Assembly: GCA_017465405.1 (NCBI GenBank)
Contig: JAFTWG010000017.1
Span: 1 to 64,000 of the forward strand
DNA length: 64,000 bases
From: Alphaproteobacteria bacterium
GTDB lineage: Bacteria > Pseudomonadota > Alphaproteobacteria > RF32 > CAG-239
Reading direction: 5' to 3'
Each line of letters begins with the position of its first letter. The first letter of the stretch is position 1. Below, one piece after another: positions 9,081 through 17,365 of the stretch. The notes beneath the pieces are model-generated. The model searched no databases and was not told where the DNA came from. It saw nothing but the letters and a program-made list of their open reading frames with translations. A program made the translations under genes and the position numbers.

Positions 9081-9839
9081 ATGTTAACATTTACATTAAT
9101 TTTGATGAAATTTGAAAAATATTATCGTATAGTTGCTTTCATGAGTGATATTTTAGATAAAATAATAAATCTTTTTAAGTGGCCGGCAGCTGTTTTGGCG
9201 TTATGGACATTACCGGCATTTTTTCAGTCATTAGACTATTTTGATTTTAAAACAATTTATTTTGCAGCTTTGGCCGGCGGGTTCATTGTTTATTTTTTCG
9301 GGCAGCTTTCTATGGATAAAGAAGCAAAAACTTCTATGCAGATAATAGCTCATGAATTAACCCATAGTTTTTTTGCGGTGATAACTTTTCACTCTGTTAA
9401 GCATATAAGAGTTGCCGATGATAATTCCGGTGGTTCTATGGGGTTTGTAGGCACAGGAAATTGGCTTATTGTAATTGCTCCATATTTCTTTCCTTTATTT
9501 TGTTTCTTTTTTATGTTAGGTGTTACAATATATTTAAAAGTTATGCCGATGAACTGGATAATAAGCGTTTTATTCGGTTACTTTGTCGGATATTTTGTAG
9601 ATACTGTTGCCTCACAAATTCATGATAAACAGACAGACTTAAAAGAAGTAGGTTATCCTTTTTGTTTTATGTTCCTTCCAGGTGCAAATCTTTGGATTTT
9701 AGGGAGTTTATTGGCGTTTAACGGTAGATTATCAAAAGGGGGAACAGGTTGGGATGGTGTTTTTGCATATCCGAAACTTTTATGGAATCTCAATCTTGAT
9801 AATTTAGATTATGTTATAGGCTTATTCCGCCATTTTTAA
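9081..9839 (+). CDS. Multi-pass membrane protein with HELTH (M50-like) motif
   Basis: A 252-residue protein with around five or six hydrophobic segments. HELTH at residues 91-95 lies at the start of a hydrophobic stretch, followed about 20 residues later by GGSMGFVGTGN and then a helix with IAPYFFPL. This arrangement is reminiscent of M50-type intramembrane metallopeptidases, in which HExxH binds zinc, but I do not see a clear second metal ligand motif (NPDG), so protease activity is unproven. The first ATG has GAGGA directly adjacent, which is poor spacing, so residue 9 or 21 could be the true start. Compare with the gene at 13652, which shows the same layout. Confidence 0.6.
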   Translation: MLTFTLILMKFEKYYRIVAFMSDILDKIINLFKWPAAVLALWTLPAFFQSLDYFDFKTIYFAALAGGFIVYFFGQLSMDKEAKTSMQIIAHELTHSFFAVITFHSVKHIRVADDNSGGSMGFVGTGNWLIVIAPYFFPLFCFFFMLGVTIYLKVMPMNWIISVLFGYFVGYFVDTVASQIHDKQTDLKEVGYPFCFMFLPGANLWILGSLLAFNGRLSKGGTGWDGVFAYPKLLWNLNLDNLDYVIGLFRHF

Positions 9840-10721
9840 TATAGGTTGTTTATCATCAAACGATAACTGTATTTTTTCGCCAATAGGTAGGCAATATCTT
9901 GCCTTTATGTGTCCATGTGCGAAATCTTTTATCATAACAATATTTCGGTGTTTTTCTGCAAATTCTTGCAAAATATCATCTATGTTTTTATCTTTAGGAT
10001 GATTTAATTCGCAATTTCTGAAATTAGCGAATATTATGCCGGATATTTCGTTAAAATCTTTTTGTTGTTCAAGTTGTGTGAGCATTCTTTCTATACGGTA
10101 GCTTTTTTCATCAACATCTTCGAGTAGTAAAATTTTACCTTTTAAGGAGGGGAAATATTTTGTTCCGCTCAAGCACATAAAAGTACAAAAATTACCTCCG
10201 ATAAGAATACCTTTCGCATTACCGCTATTTAAAATATTTCCGGATTTTATTTCTTCAAAATGTCCATTTAAAATGTTTTCAAATGAATGTTTAGTTTGAT
10301 TATTATCACCGTCGGCAAAATCAAATTTAAGCATAATACCGGCAATGGAAGAAACATTTGCACAGGTAAAAACTGCATTCTGTAAAGCTGTAATATCGCT
10401 GAAGCCTATAATAGGTTTAGGGTTTTGTTTGATGATTTCATAGTCAAGGTAAGGCAAAACAGACTGAGAACCATATCCTCCGGCAGTAGATACAATAGCC
10501 GTAATATCGGGGTTGGTATAAAAACTCATAATGTCTTTGGCTCTTTGCAGAGGTGTTCCTGAAAAATGATTTTTATCATCGAAAACAAAGTTTCCTATTT
10601 TTAATTCATATCCCAATTCTGCAAGATATCTTAATCCGTTACGAATTTGTTCCGGAGCTTCTATGGAAGATGATGGAGTTATCACTCCTATTTTAGAACC
10701 TTGCAGAATTGGTTTCAACAT
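9822..10721 (-). CDS. ldcA: Muramoyltetrapeptide (LD-) carboxypeptidase, peptidase S66
   Basis: A 299-residue cytoplasmic S66 serine peptidase. The start has the family block KIGVITPSS; the nucleophile is Ser108 in IGFSDITAL, with Glu201 in LLLEDVDE and His269 in DFAHGH completing the Ser-Glu-His triad seen in the Pseudomonas enzyme. LdcA removes the terminal D-Ala from recycled tetrapeptides to give the tripeptide that Mpl re-uses. The start codon overlaps the stop of the upstream Mur ligase gene (TAATG), so the two are translationally coupled. The C-terminus overlaps the convergent membrane gene at 9081 by 18 bases. Confidence 0.9.
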   Translation of the reverse strand: MLKPILQGSKIGVITPSSSIEAPEQIRNGLRYLAELGYELKIGNFVFDDKNHFSGTPLQRAKDIMSFYTNPDITAIVSTAGGYGSQSVLPYLDYEIIKQNPKPIIGFSDITALQNAVFTCANVSSIAGIMLKFDFADGDNNQTKHSFENILNGHFEEIKSGNILNSGNAKGILIGGNFCTFMCLSGTKYFPSLKGKILLLEDVDEKSYRIERMLTQLEQQKDFNEISGIIFANFRNCELNHPKDKNIDDILQEFAEKHRNIVMIKDFAHGHIKARYCLPIGEKIQLSFDDKQPILKMAE

Positions 10722-12088
10722 TACAAATCTTTCAATAAATTACGGCTGAATGTAGGAAGTGTATTGTCACGAGCTCCCATGATGACTATTCTGTCATTAT
10801 CACGAGCATTTTTTAAAATAAAATCACGAACGGCTTCTTGAGTTTCTAAAAATAATGCGTTTTTAAAATTATGAGTTTTTATTTCATTGATAATATTTTC
10901 TGCCGTAATGCCTTTATCTATGTTTTTATCTAACATATAAACTTCCGGCATAAGGAAAATATCATCATCACCAAGAGTTTTTGCAACAACTTCCGCAACT
11001 TCGCTTCCGGTATTTTGGGCTGAAAAAGCACTATGCGATTGATACATAACAATCAAGCGTCCCGAATATTCTTTCAATGCGCTCAAAGAAGAACCGATTT
11101 TACTGGGATTATGTGCAAAATCATCTATAAGAGTAATATTTCTGTCAGAAGTACCGACAATTTCCAAGCGACGTTTTATACCTATAAAGTTCTCTAAAGT
11201 TTTTGCTGCTTCAAACACATCTATGCCGGCTTGTGAACAAACAGCGATAGCAGCCATTGCGTTTGAAACGTTAAATGCACCAAACAATTTCAGTTTAAAA
11301 GTTTTTCCCCTGAAAGTATATTCCAACCCATCAGATAAAAAAGTGATATTTTCGGCATAAAAATCAGCATTAGGATTTTTGGTTGAAAAACTTAAAACTT
11401 TTTTATTATGTGTCATATTGCGAGTTAATTCACAATCGTAATTCACAATCAATACATCTTTTGTATTTGAAGCGAAAGTTGTAAAATATTCAATCAATTT
11501 TTCCATGGATGTATGGTCATGAGAAATATTATTGATTAGCCCGATACTGGGATGATATTTACAAATAGAGCCGTCGCTTTCATCTGCTTCAATTACACAA
11601 ATTTTGTCTTCATTATAAATAAAATTAGGCAAACCTTTTAACAGTTCATAGTTACGCAACATGCCGCCGTTAATCATACAAGGTTTTTCACCAAGCATAT
11701 CTAAAATATATCCGATCATTGCGGTAGTTGTTGTCTTGCCTGATGTTCCGCCTACAGCAATTCCAAACTCATATTCAGAGAATGTTTCAGCTAATAAATC
11801 TGAACGTTTTTTTATGTCAACACCAAGCTCAAGAGCTGCCTTCACGTCAGGATTTGCTTCATCTAAAGCGGCAGAAATATATACCGTTTTCATATCTTTG
11901 GTAATTCCGCTTCCGTCTTGAGGAATAATTTTTATTCCCATATTTTCGAGAGATTTTCTATTTGCTTCATCTCGACCGGCATCAAAACTGCGATCAGAAC
12001 CATATACTTCATAGCCTTTGAGGCTTAAAATTTGCGCTAACGGGCTCATTCCGTTGCCCGATACACCACAAAAACAAACTTTAGTCAT
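10721..12088 (-). CDS. mpl: Mur ligase, probable Mpl (UDP-MurNAc:murein tripeptide ligase)
   Basis: A 455-residue Mur ligase in MurC/Mpl style. The N-terminal Rossmann domain begins FCGVSGNGMSPLA with GSD near residue 30; the ATP P-loop is GGTSGKTTTT (113-122); the central domain has EADESDGS and NISHDHTS; the C-terminal domain has IGIKRRLEIVG and IDDFAHNP. FAHNP and RRLE favour Mpl over MurC. Mpl attaches recycled L-Ala-D-Glu-mDAP to UDP-MurNAc. Most family members have GTHGKT; here Ser replaces His. Coupling with ldcA, which makes the tripeptide, supports Mpl. A MurC role cannot be excluded since no other MurC is visible in the window. Confidence 0.75.
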   Translation of the reverse strand: MTKVCFCGVSGNGMSPLAQILSLKGYEVYGSDRSFDAGRDEANRKSLENMGIKIIPQDGSGITKDMKTVYISAALDEANPDVKAALELGVDIKKRSDLLAETFSEYEFGIAVGGTSGKTTTTAMIGYILDMLGEKPCMINGGMLRNYELLKGLPNFIYNEDKICVIEADESDGSICKYHPSIGLINNISHDHTSMEKLIEYFTTFASNTKDVLIVNYDCELTRNMTHNKKVLSFSTKNPNADFYAENITFLSDGLEYTFRGKTFKLKLFGAFNVSNAMAAIAVCSQAGIDVFEAAKTLENFIGIKRRLEIVGTSDRNITLIDDFAHNPSKIGSSLSALKEYSGRLIVMYQSHSAFSAQNTGSEVAEVVAKTLGDDDIFLMPEVYMLDKNIDKGITAENIINEIKTHNFKNALFLETQEAVRDFILKNARDNDRIVIMGARDNTLPTFSRNLLKDL

Positions 12089-12111
12089 TGTTTTTCCTTT
12101 TTCATTACTGT

Positions 12112-12951
12112 TTAGAGAGCATCAAGAGTTTGTGCTTCTCGTTCTTTGAAAATTTGTAAATTTGTAAAGTCTATAATGATATAACTTTTTCCGTTGCCGT
12201 CAACATTAACCGCCAAAGCCGCACCGACGTTTGAGTCTTCAAAAGTTGCATACAATGTAGCTTCGCCGTTTTTTAGCTCGTTTAAGAAATTACTTCCGCC
12301 CATCGGTTCTTCTCGGCGAATTCTTTCTATCTGATCTCGTCCGAATTGATCTTTCACGGTTTTTTCGATTATTGTAATTTTAGGAGTAAAAAATTCTTTA
12401 CCGTTTCCATATTTTTGATTGAGTAATTTATAATATTGGCGGTATATTTTCAATACTTTTGCTGCATCGGCATCATCATCAAGAAGTTTTCCGTAAGCTA
12501 AAACTCGCCACATTAAATTATCTTCACCAAAAGAGATAACAACTTCCCTTATATCCGGTAACGGTTTAGGCAAATGTGTTGCTATAAAGCTGTTTGCATA
12601 GTCTTTTATATTAACTCTTTCAAGTTCTACTCCCATCGCTTTTATTTGGTTATAATTACCTCCCCATGACAAACCGAAAGGGCCTTCACCATATTTTGTG
12701 GCGGTGTTTTCAACAACAACCGGTTGCTGTCTTTGTGAGCGAAAAGGAAGAGCCTGTCCTTCTATTTTAATTTCAGGAGCTTTACGATCTAAAAGACTGC
12801 TGGCTTCATTTTTTGCATTTTCTGCGTTCTCATTTAAACGAACATCACTTGAAATCAAAACATCTTCATAAAATTTACCATATTCGTCTGCTTTTGCCGG
12901 AGAAAAGCAAAATATTGAAAATAAAAAAGCGATAATCCATATCTTTGTCAT
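12112..12951 (-). CDS. Secreted protein of unknown function
   Basis: A 279-residue protein with a clear signal peptide: Lys, a hydrophobic run IIAFLFSIFCF and cleavage near PAKA-DEYG. The mature part has a disordered stretch rich in Asn, Glu and Arg to about residue 85, then a folded region starting FGLSWGGNYNQIKAMG, which looks like the lone family hallmark, and a segment with NLMWRVLAYGK. I do not recognise a domain with a known function. AAGGATAATTTAATG gives a good ribosome site. It is divergent from the TetR gene, and a 13-base palindrome lies between the two starts. Confidence 0.65.
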   Translation of the reverse strand: MTKIWIIAFLFSIFCFSPAKADEYGKFYEDVLISSDVRLNENAENAKNEASSLLDRKAPEIKIEGQALPFRSQRQQPVVVENTATKYGEGPFGLSWGGNYNQIKAMGVELERVNIKDYANSFIATHLPKPLPDIREVVISFGEDNLMWRVLAYGKLLDDDADAAKVLKIYRQYYKLLNQKYGNGKEFFTPKITIIEKTVKDQFGRDQIERIRREEPMGGSNFLNELKNGEATLYATFEDSNVGAALAVNVDGNGKSYIIIDFTNLQIFKEREAQTLDAL

Positions 12952-12982
12952 TAAATTATCCTTATATCTTGTATAAATAAAT

Positions 12983-12995
12983 TGAACACTGTTCA
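12983..12995. promoter_or_regulatory. Palindrome TGAACA-C-TGTTCA, candidate TetR operator
   Basis: A perfect 6-base inverted repeat with a 1-base centre lies 32 bases from the secreted-protein start and 56 bases from the tetR start. TetR-family repressors commonly bind such palindromes in the intergenic region beside their own gene. Nothing in the sequence proves binding. Confidence 0.5.
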
Positions 12996-13050
12996 GATTT
13001 GTTTTATTATATTATAAATTTACAAACATTTTATTAAAAATACAAATAAT

Positions 13051-13650
13051 ATGCAAAACATAAAAGACAATATTCATCAAAAACTTATAATAGCCGGACG
13101 CGAATTGGTTAAATCTAAAGGTATCGAATTTTTAACTGCTCGTAAATTATCAGAAGCATCGGGTTGTTCCATAGGAACAATATATAATCAATTTGCAAGT
13201 ATGGATGATTTTATCGCCGAACAAAATGAAATTACAATGTCAGAAATGATGAATAGCTTTGATAATGTAAAAACAACGGCGGACAGTTTTAAAAACTTAA
13301 ATCTTTATCTTGATGTTTTTTCAAGTTACATTCTTAAAAATAAAGAAATATGGAATTTACTGTATAATTTCCATTTGAACAACAAGGGATATAAATTTAG
13401 CATCGGGTATAAAAGACTTGTGCTGAAAATATCCGAATATTGCTATGATGACTTTAATAAACTATTTTCACATCTTGATAAAAAAAGACGTAAGTTAATG
13501 CGAGAGGCTCTTGTTTTGGGGCTTTTTGCCATCAGTTCATTGTTATCGACAACTATACTTGATAGCAGGAATAAATTTAACAAAAATAATATTTGCAGAA
13601 TTTTTTCAAACACATTTCTAGCCGGCATAACTCTTTTGGAAAGGGAATAA
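13051..13650 (+). CDS. TetR/AcrR-family transcriptional regulator
   Basis: A 199-residue protein. The N-terminal helix-turn-helix domain covers residues 10-60, with RKLSEASGCSIGTIYNQFASMDDFI matching the TetR pattern around the recognition helix (each half is written here only as the motif of the region 27-51). The C-terminal ligand domain is alpha-helical and unassignable. No Shine-Dalgarno is evident before the ATG, so it may be leaderless or weakly translated. It is followed after one base by the membrane gene at 13652, which is thus a likely target and cotranscribed partner. Confidence 0.85.
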   Translation: MQNIKDNIHQKLIIAGRELVKSKGIEFLTARKLSEASGCSIGTIYNQFASMDDFIAEQNEITMSEMMNSFDNVKTTADSFKNLNLYLDVFSSYILKNKEIWNLLYNFHLNNKGYKFSIGYKRLVLKISEYCYDDFNKLFSHLDKKRRKLMREALVLGLFAISSLLSTTILDSRNKFNKNNICRIFSNTFLAGITLLERE

Positions 13651-13651
13651 G

Positions 13652-14212
13652 ATGGAATACGTTCAAGCCTTGCTTTACAAATTTAATTGGTGGATAAATA
13701 CGCCGGAATTTTTGGCTTTGCTTACCAATAATCGTTTTCTTTTAATTTTATTGGTAATTATTTTGGTTCGCTTGAAATATAATACGTATAGCAGTATGTG
13801 GGCTACGGCATTAGTAAATATTCCAGGAACACTTCTTCATGAGCTTATGCATTTTTTGGTGGGTTTAGTATTAAATGCGCATCCTTGTAATTTTACGATT
13901 TTCCCTCGAAAATCTCCTGATGGCGGATATGTTATGGGGAGTGTGGGGTTTAGAAACGTCACCTTTTATAATGCAGTTCCATCGGCTTTGGCTCCTTTGT
14001 TTTTGTTGGTTATCGGTTTTTATATAAATCGCTACTATTTACCGCAAATGCCTTTGACCGCAACAAATTATATTTTATATGTTTTGCTTCAAACAATAAT
14101 TATCGAAAATGCTATGCCTTCTAAAGCTGATTTCAGGGTAGCAGGAATGTATGCAAAAGGAGTTTTATTATATAGCGCTTTATTCATTTTATGGCTTTTT
14201 TCACTGCTCTAA
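13652..14212 (+). CDS. Membrane protein with HELMH motif, partner of the TetR gene
   Basis: A 186-residue protein with about four or five membrane helices. HELMH (residues 63-67) sits in the helix beginning VNIPGTLLHELMHFLVG, followed by GGYVMGSVGFRN and a helix starting APLFLLVIGF. This is the same order of motifs (HELxH, a glycine-rich GSxGF segment, then an Ala-Pro helix) as in the longer gene at 9081. HExxH is the zinc motif of gluzincin metalloproteases, but peptidase activity is only a hypothesis. AAAGGGAATAAG precedes the ATG. The gene overlaps the convergent pntB by 12 bases. Confidence 0.65.
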   Translation: MEYVQALLYKFNWWINTPEFLALLTNNRFLLILLVIILVRLKYNTYSSMWATALVNIPGTLLHELMHFLVGLVLNAHPCNFTIFPRKSPDGGYVMGSVGFRNVTFYNAVPSALAPLFLLVIGFYINRYYLPQMPLTATNYILYVLLQTIIIENAMPSKADFRVAGMYAKGVLLYSALFILWLFSLL

Positions 14213-15526
14213 AATTTTATTGATATCTTCAGTGATTTTTTTAGCATCTCCATAAAGCATTATTGTGTTAGAAGCGAAAAACAGCGGATTATTAACACCT
14301 GAATATCCGGTATTGAGGCTTCTTTTTACAAAAAATACTACTTTTGCTTTATCAACATCTAATACCGGCATACCATATAAAGGTGAATCTGGATTTGTTT
14401 TTGCTTCAGGGTTAGTAATATCATTTGCACCGATGACATAAACAACATCGGTTTCGGAAAATTCTGAATTTATATTTTCAAGCTCAAAAACTTTTTCATA
14501 GTCGACTCCTGCATCAGCAAGTAAAACATTCATGTGTCCGGGCATTCTTCCTGCAACCGGATGGATTGCAAATCTTACACTTATTTTGTATTTTTTTTCC
14601 AAAATATCAGCCATATTTTTTATAGCATATTGTGCTGATGCTGCCGCCATTCCATAACCGGGAACAATAATAATATTTTTTGCATTTTCCATTATAAAAG
14701 CCGCATCTTCAGGATTTCCTTCGTTAGGCATTTTTTCCATTACATTGTTCGTTGTTAACGAATCCGGTTGTATAAAAAGTTTTAGCAAATTTTTATTCAT
14801 TGATTTTATCATTATATAAGCCAAAATGGTTCCGCTTGCTCCGACTATAGTTCCTACGACAATCATTAAAACATTTGAATACGAAAAACCTATGGCTACG
14901 GTTGCCCATCCCGAAAAAGAATTTAATATAGAAATTATTATCGGCATATCTGCACCACCGATCGGAAACACCATAAAAATTCCCCAAACTAAAGCTAAAA
15001 TAAAAATAACGGGAACCAGAATAGTTTGACTGTCAAAAAACAATGGCGCGGCAGATACCGCTAATAAAAAGCATAGGTTTATAATTAGCGGAGATAAAAA
15101 TATTTTTCTCTTTTTTATAATTCCTTGCAGTTTACAAAATGCTATTAAAGAACCGCTCAAGGTTATTGCTCCGATAATTCCTCCTAATACAGATATAGCG
15201 GATGAATGCTTCAAAATGTTTGTTTCTGCTATGGCTATACAGGTTGCAGCACCTCCTCCTAATCCGTTTAATATAGCAATCATTTGCGGTAATTCTGTTA
15301 TTTTGATTTTTTCTCCGAAAATAATACCGATAATTGCACCTAGAAAAATAGCCCCCAACAGCCATAAAAATTTTTCCGGTAAGGGGAAAAACGATATGCC
15401 AATAGCTATCATCATTGAAATTATAGCAGAATAATTTCCAATATTGGCGGTTTTTGGGGTTGCCATAAAGCGAATCGCTAAAATGAATAAGATTATGCAA
15501 AATAAATCGAATAAAGATATAATCAT
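14201..15526 (-). CDS. pntB: NAD(P) transhydrogenase subunit beta
   Basis: A 441-residue protein. Residues 1 to about 250 contain eight or nine membrane helices (domain II), including the conserved GGADMPIIISILNSFSGWA-type segment. The C-terminal NADP(H)-binding domain III shows VPGYGMAAASAQ and AIHPVAGRMPGHMNVLLA, then GANDITNP and VFFVKRSLNTGY, which are family hallmarks. It couples proton entry to hydride transfer from NADH to NADP+. Length is near the family norm of 460. It follows the two alpha-subunit genes with no gap. Confidence 0.95.
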   Translation of the reverse strand: MIISLFDLFCIILFILAIRFMATPKTANIGNYSAIISMMIAIGISFFPLPEKFLWLLGAIFLGAIIGIIFGEKIKITELPQMIAILNGLGGGAATCIAIAETNILKHSSAISVLGGIIGAITLSGSLIAFCKLQGIIKKRKIFLSPLIINLCFLLAVSAAPLFFDSQTILVPVIFILALVWGIFMVFPIGGADMPIIISILNSFSGWATVAIGFSYSNVLMIVVGTIVGASGTILAYIMIKSMNKNLLKLFIQPDSLTTNNVMEKMPNEGNPEDAAFIMENAKNIIIVPGYGMAAASAQYAIKNMADILEKKYKISVRFAIHPVAGRMPGHMNVLLADAGVDYEKVFELENINSEFSETDVVYVIGANDITNPEAKTNPDSPLYGMPVLDVDKAKVVFFVKRSLNTGYSGVNNPLFFASNTIMLYGDAKKITEDINKILEQ

Positions 15527-15793
15527 TTATTTTTTTCCTTTTTTTCTAAACATTGCCAACATTCGTCGAGATACTGAAAATCCGCCGAATATGTTTACAG
15601 ATGCTAAAAATGCTGCAAATATGCCCCACCAATCATTTCCGGTTGTGATCGCTCCTAATATAACAATACCGGAAATAGCATTTGAAACGCTCATTAAAGG
15701 AGAATAAAGAGCCGGAGTTACTCCCCATATAACAAAATAGCCTATAAAACACGCCATTGCAAAAAAGGTTAAGAGTATTGCGAAATTATCCAT
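15527..15793 (-). CDS. pntAB: NAD(P) transhydrogenase alpha subunit, membrane part (PntA2)
   Basis: An 88-residue membrane protein with three or four helices. It has VIWGVTPALYSPLMSVSNAISG and ends with VNIFGGFSVSRRML, which are typical of the membrane segment that in enterics is the C-terminus of PntA (the longest motif spans residues 22-43). Splitting PntA into two polypeptides is usual for alphaproteobacteria such as Rhodospirillum. It sits between the soluble alpha part and pntB, overlapping the former by 8 bases. Confidence 0.93.
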   Translation of the reverse strand: MDNFAILLTFFAMACFIGYFVIWGVTPALYSPLMSVSNAISGIVILGAITTGNDWWGIFAAFLASVNIFGGFSVSRRMLAMFRKKGKK

Positions 15794-16760
15794 TTTTTCT
15801 CTCTCCCATATATGTTTGATTAATTATTTCATCGCCAAAGTCTAAATTTATTTCTTGTTTGGAAAAATCATAAACATAACAGAAAAAATTATATAAATTA
15901 TTGGCAAATAATATACTGGCAGAATTGGATAATTCGGAACAGAAGTTGTAATTGCGTATAACATTCGGAGAAGAAATTTTATTATCAATATTGCCCGATA
16001 TATCGATGATTATTGTAGAATAAGATACATGAGAATAAACTTTTTTATCAATTAAATTAGGCGAACTGCCATAACTTCCGGCTGCAGTTATTATTATATC
16101 AAAATCGGATAATTCAGCTAAAATATTTTCAGAGCTGATAAATGTTGCCCCTACGGATGTAGCTTGTTCTTTTGTTTCTTCTCTAATATCCGACGCATAA
16201 ACTCTAGCCCCCAATCTTTTTAAAGTTGCAGCAGCCTGTAGCCCGGCAATGCCTAATCCCCATATAAGAATTTTTAAGGGAAGAAGAGTTCCTGCGGCCG
16301 TAATCATCATAGGAGATGTTCTGTTAATATTGTTTATTGCCGTAATTGCAGCTTTGTATCCGCTTAAATTGTTTTGTGATGAAAGAATATCCATATTTTG
16401 TGCACGAGAAATACGAGGTATTTTATCTAGAGCAAAAGCTCGGAAGTTCATTTTTTGTTGTTCCGTAAAACGACTAAAATCAGCTATTGTCCACGGAATA
16501 TATTTATGCCTTTTTAATTCATCTTTTTGAGGTGCCCAAATTTTGAACATCAAACTGCTGTTGCTATATATTTTTTCTGCAGAATCTATTATTTCTGCCC
16601 CGTTTTTTATAAAGTCATTATCTGTAAATCCTGCTGCTTTTCCGGCATTTTTTTCAATTAAAATATTTATACTTTTATCGGTAAGTTTTTTAGTTATATC
16701 GGGAGTTATTGCAACTCTTTTTTCATTTGGAAATATTTCTTTTACAATGCCGATAATCAT
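15786..16760 (-). CDS. pntAA: NAD(P) transhydrogenase alpha subunit, soluble NAD(H)-binding part (PntA1), shortened
   Basis: I place the start at 16760, where AGAGG lies 6 bases upstream and the protein begins MIIGIVKEIFPNEKRVAITP, giving 324 residues. The domain I hallmarks are present: PRISRAQNMDILSSQ, MMITAAGT, and the NAD-binding GLGIAGLQAAATLKRLGA. The family usually has about 370-390 residues. The missing part lies after the first Rossmann half: the usual TALIPGRPAP region is replaced by TAAGSYGSSP, and about 35 residues upstream are absent. The genes pntAA-pntAB-pntB are contiguous. Activity is probable but this subunit is divergent. Confidence 0.88.
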   Translation of the reverse strand: MIIGIVKEIFPNEKRVAITPDITKKLTDKSINILIEKNAGKAAGFTDNDFIKNGAEIIDSAEKIYSNSSLMFKIWAPQKDELKRHKYIPWTIADFSRFTEQQKMNFRAFALDKIPRISRAQNMDILSSQNNLSGYKAAITAINNINRTSPMMITAAGTLLPLKILIWGLGIAGLQAAATLKRLGARVYASDIREETKEQATSVGATFISSENILAELSDFDIIITAAGSYGSSPNLIDKKVYSHVSYSTIIIDISGNIDNKISSPNVIRNYNFCSELSNSASILFANNLYNFFCYVYDFSKQEINLDFGDEIINQTYMGERKNG

Positions 16761-16840
16761 TTTTACCTCTTTTAATCTTTCTGTAAGCTTCAATATATAT
16801 AATGTCTTTCAAAGTTTTTGGAATAGCAGGGAATATAAAA

Positions 16841-17362
16841 ATGTTGTTTGACTTGTTTTGGTCTTTTTTTAAGGTAGGACTTTTTACTTTTGGTGGCGGA
16901 TATGCAATGATACCACTACTTCAAGCCGAATTGGTAGAGAGAAAAAAATGGTTAGAAGAAAAAGAAATTATGGACTATTATTCAATAGGACAGTGCACTC
17001 CGGGGATTATTGCTGTTAATGTTTCTACATTTACCGGATATAAGCTGGCCGGCATAAAAGGAGCGATTTTTGCAACGTTAGGTATTATAACCCCGTCGAT
17101 AATAATAATCCTGTCTATCGCAAACGCAATAAATATATTTGTTGATAATGCCTATGTTGAACACGCATTTAATGGTATCAGGATTGTGGTGATTGCCTTG
17201 ATTTTTGATGTAATCATAAAAATGTGGCAAAAAAACATAAAGACAAAGATTCAAATATTGATATTTATCATATCTTTGCTTGTAGCGTTATGGTTTTCCG
17301 CTTCTCCGGTATGGGTTGTTATAGGTGCTGCTTTTGTAGGGTTGTTATTAACGAGGAAATAG
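16841..17362 (+). CDS. Chromate transporter family protein, first half-size subunit
   Basis: From the ATG at 16841 the protein has 173 residues and begins MLFDLFWSFFKVGLFTFGGG, the N-terminal hallmark of a CHR domain. An upstream ATG at 16802 would add 13 residues; the shorter form is the usual family start and has AGGGA upstream. FGGGYAMIPLL and CTPGIIAVNVSTFTGY are family motifs. Short-chain CHR proteins function as pairs. Chromate efflux has been shown for some members but many serve other anions; substrate is unknown here. It is divergent from pntAA and followed after 3 bases by the second CHR gene. Confidence 0.88.
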   Translation: MLFDLFWSFFKVGLFTFGGGYAMIPLLQAELVERKKWLEEKEIMDYYSIGQCTPGIIAVNVSTFTGYKLAGIKGAIFATLGIITPSIIIILSIANAINIFVDNAYVEHAFNGIRIVVIALIFDVIIKMWQKNIKTKIQILIFIISLLVALWFSASPVWVVIGAAFVGLLLTRK

Positions 17363-17365
17363 AAA

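Noticed and set aside
15786-16793. Frameshift in pntAA as cause of the short protein
   Set aside because: The frame is continuous, the conserved motifs are in order, and no out-of-frame family fragment is seen in the other frames of this region.
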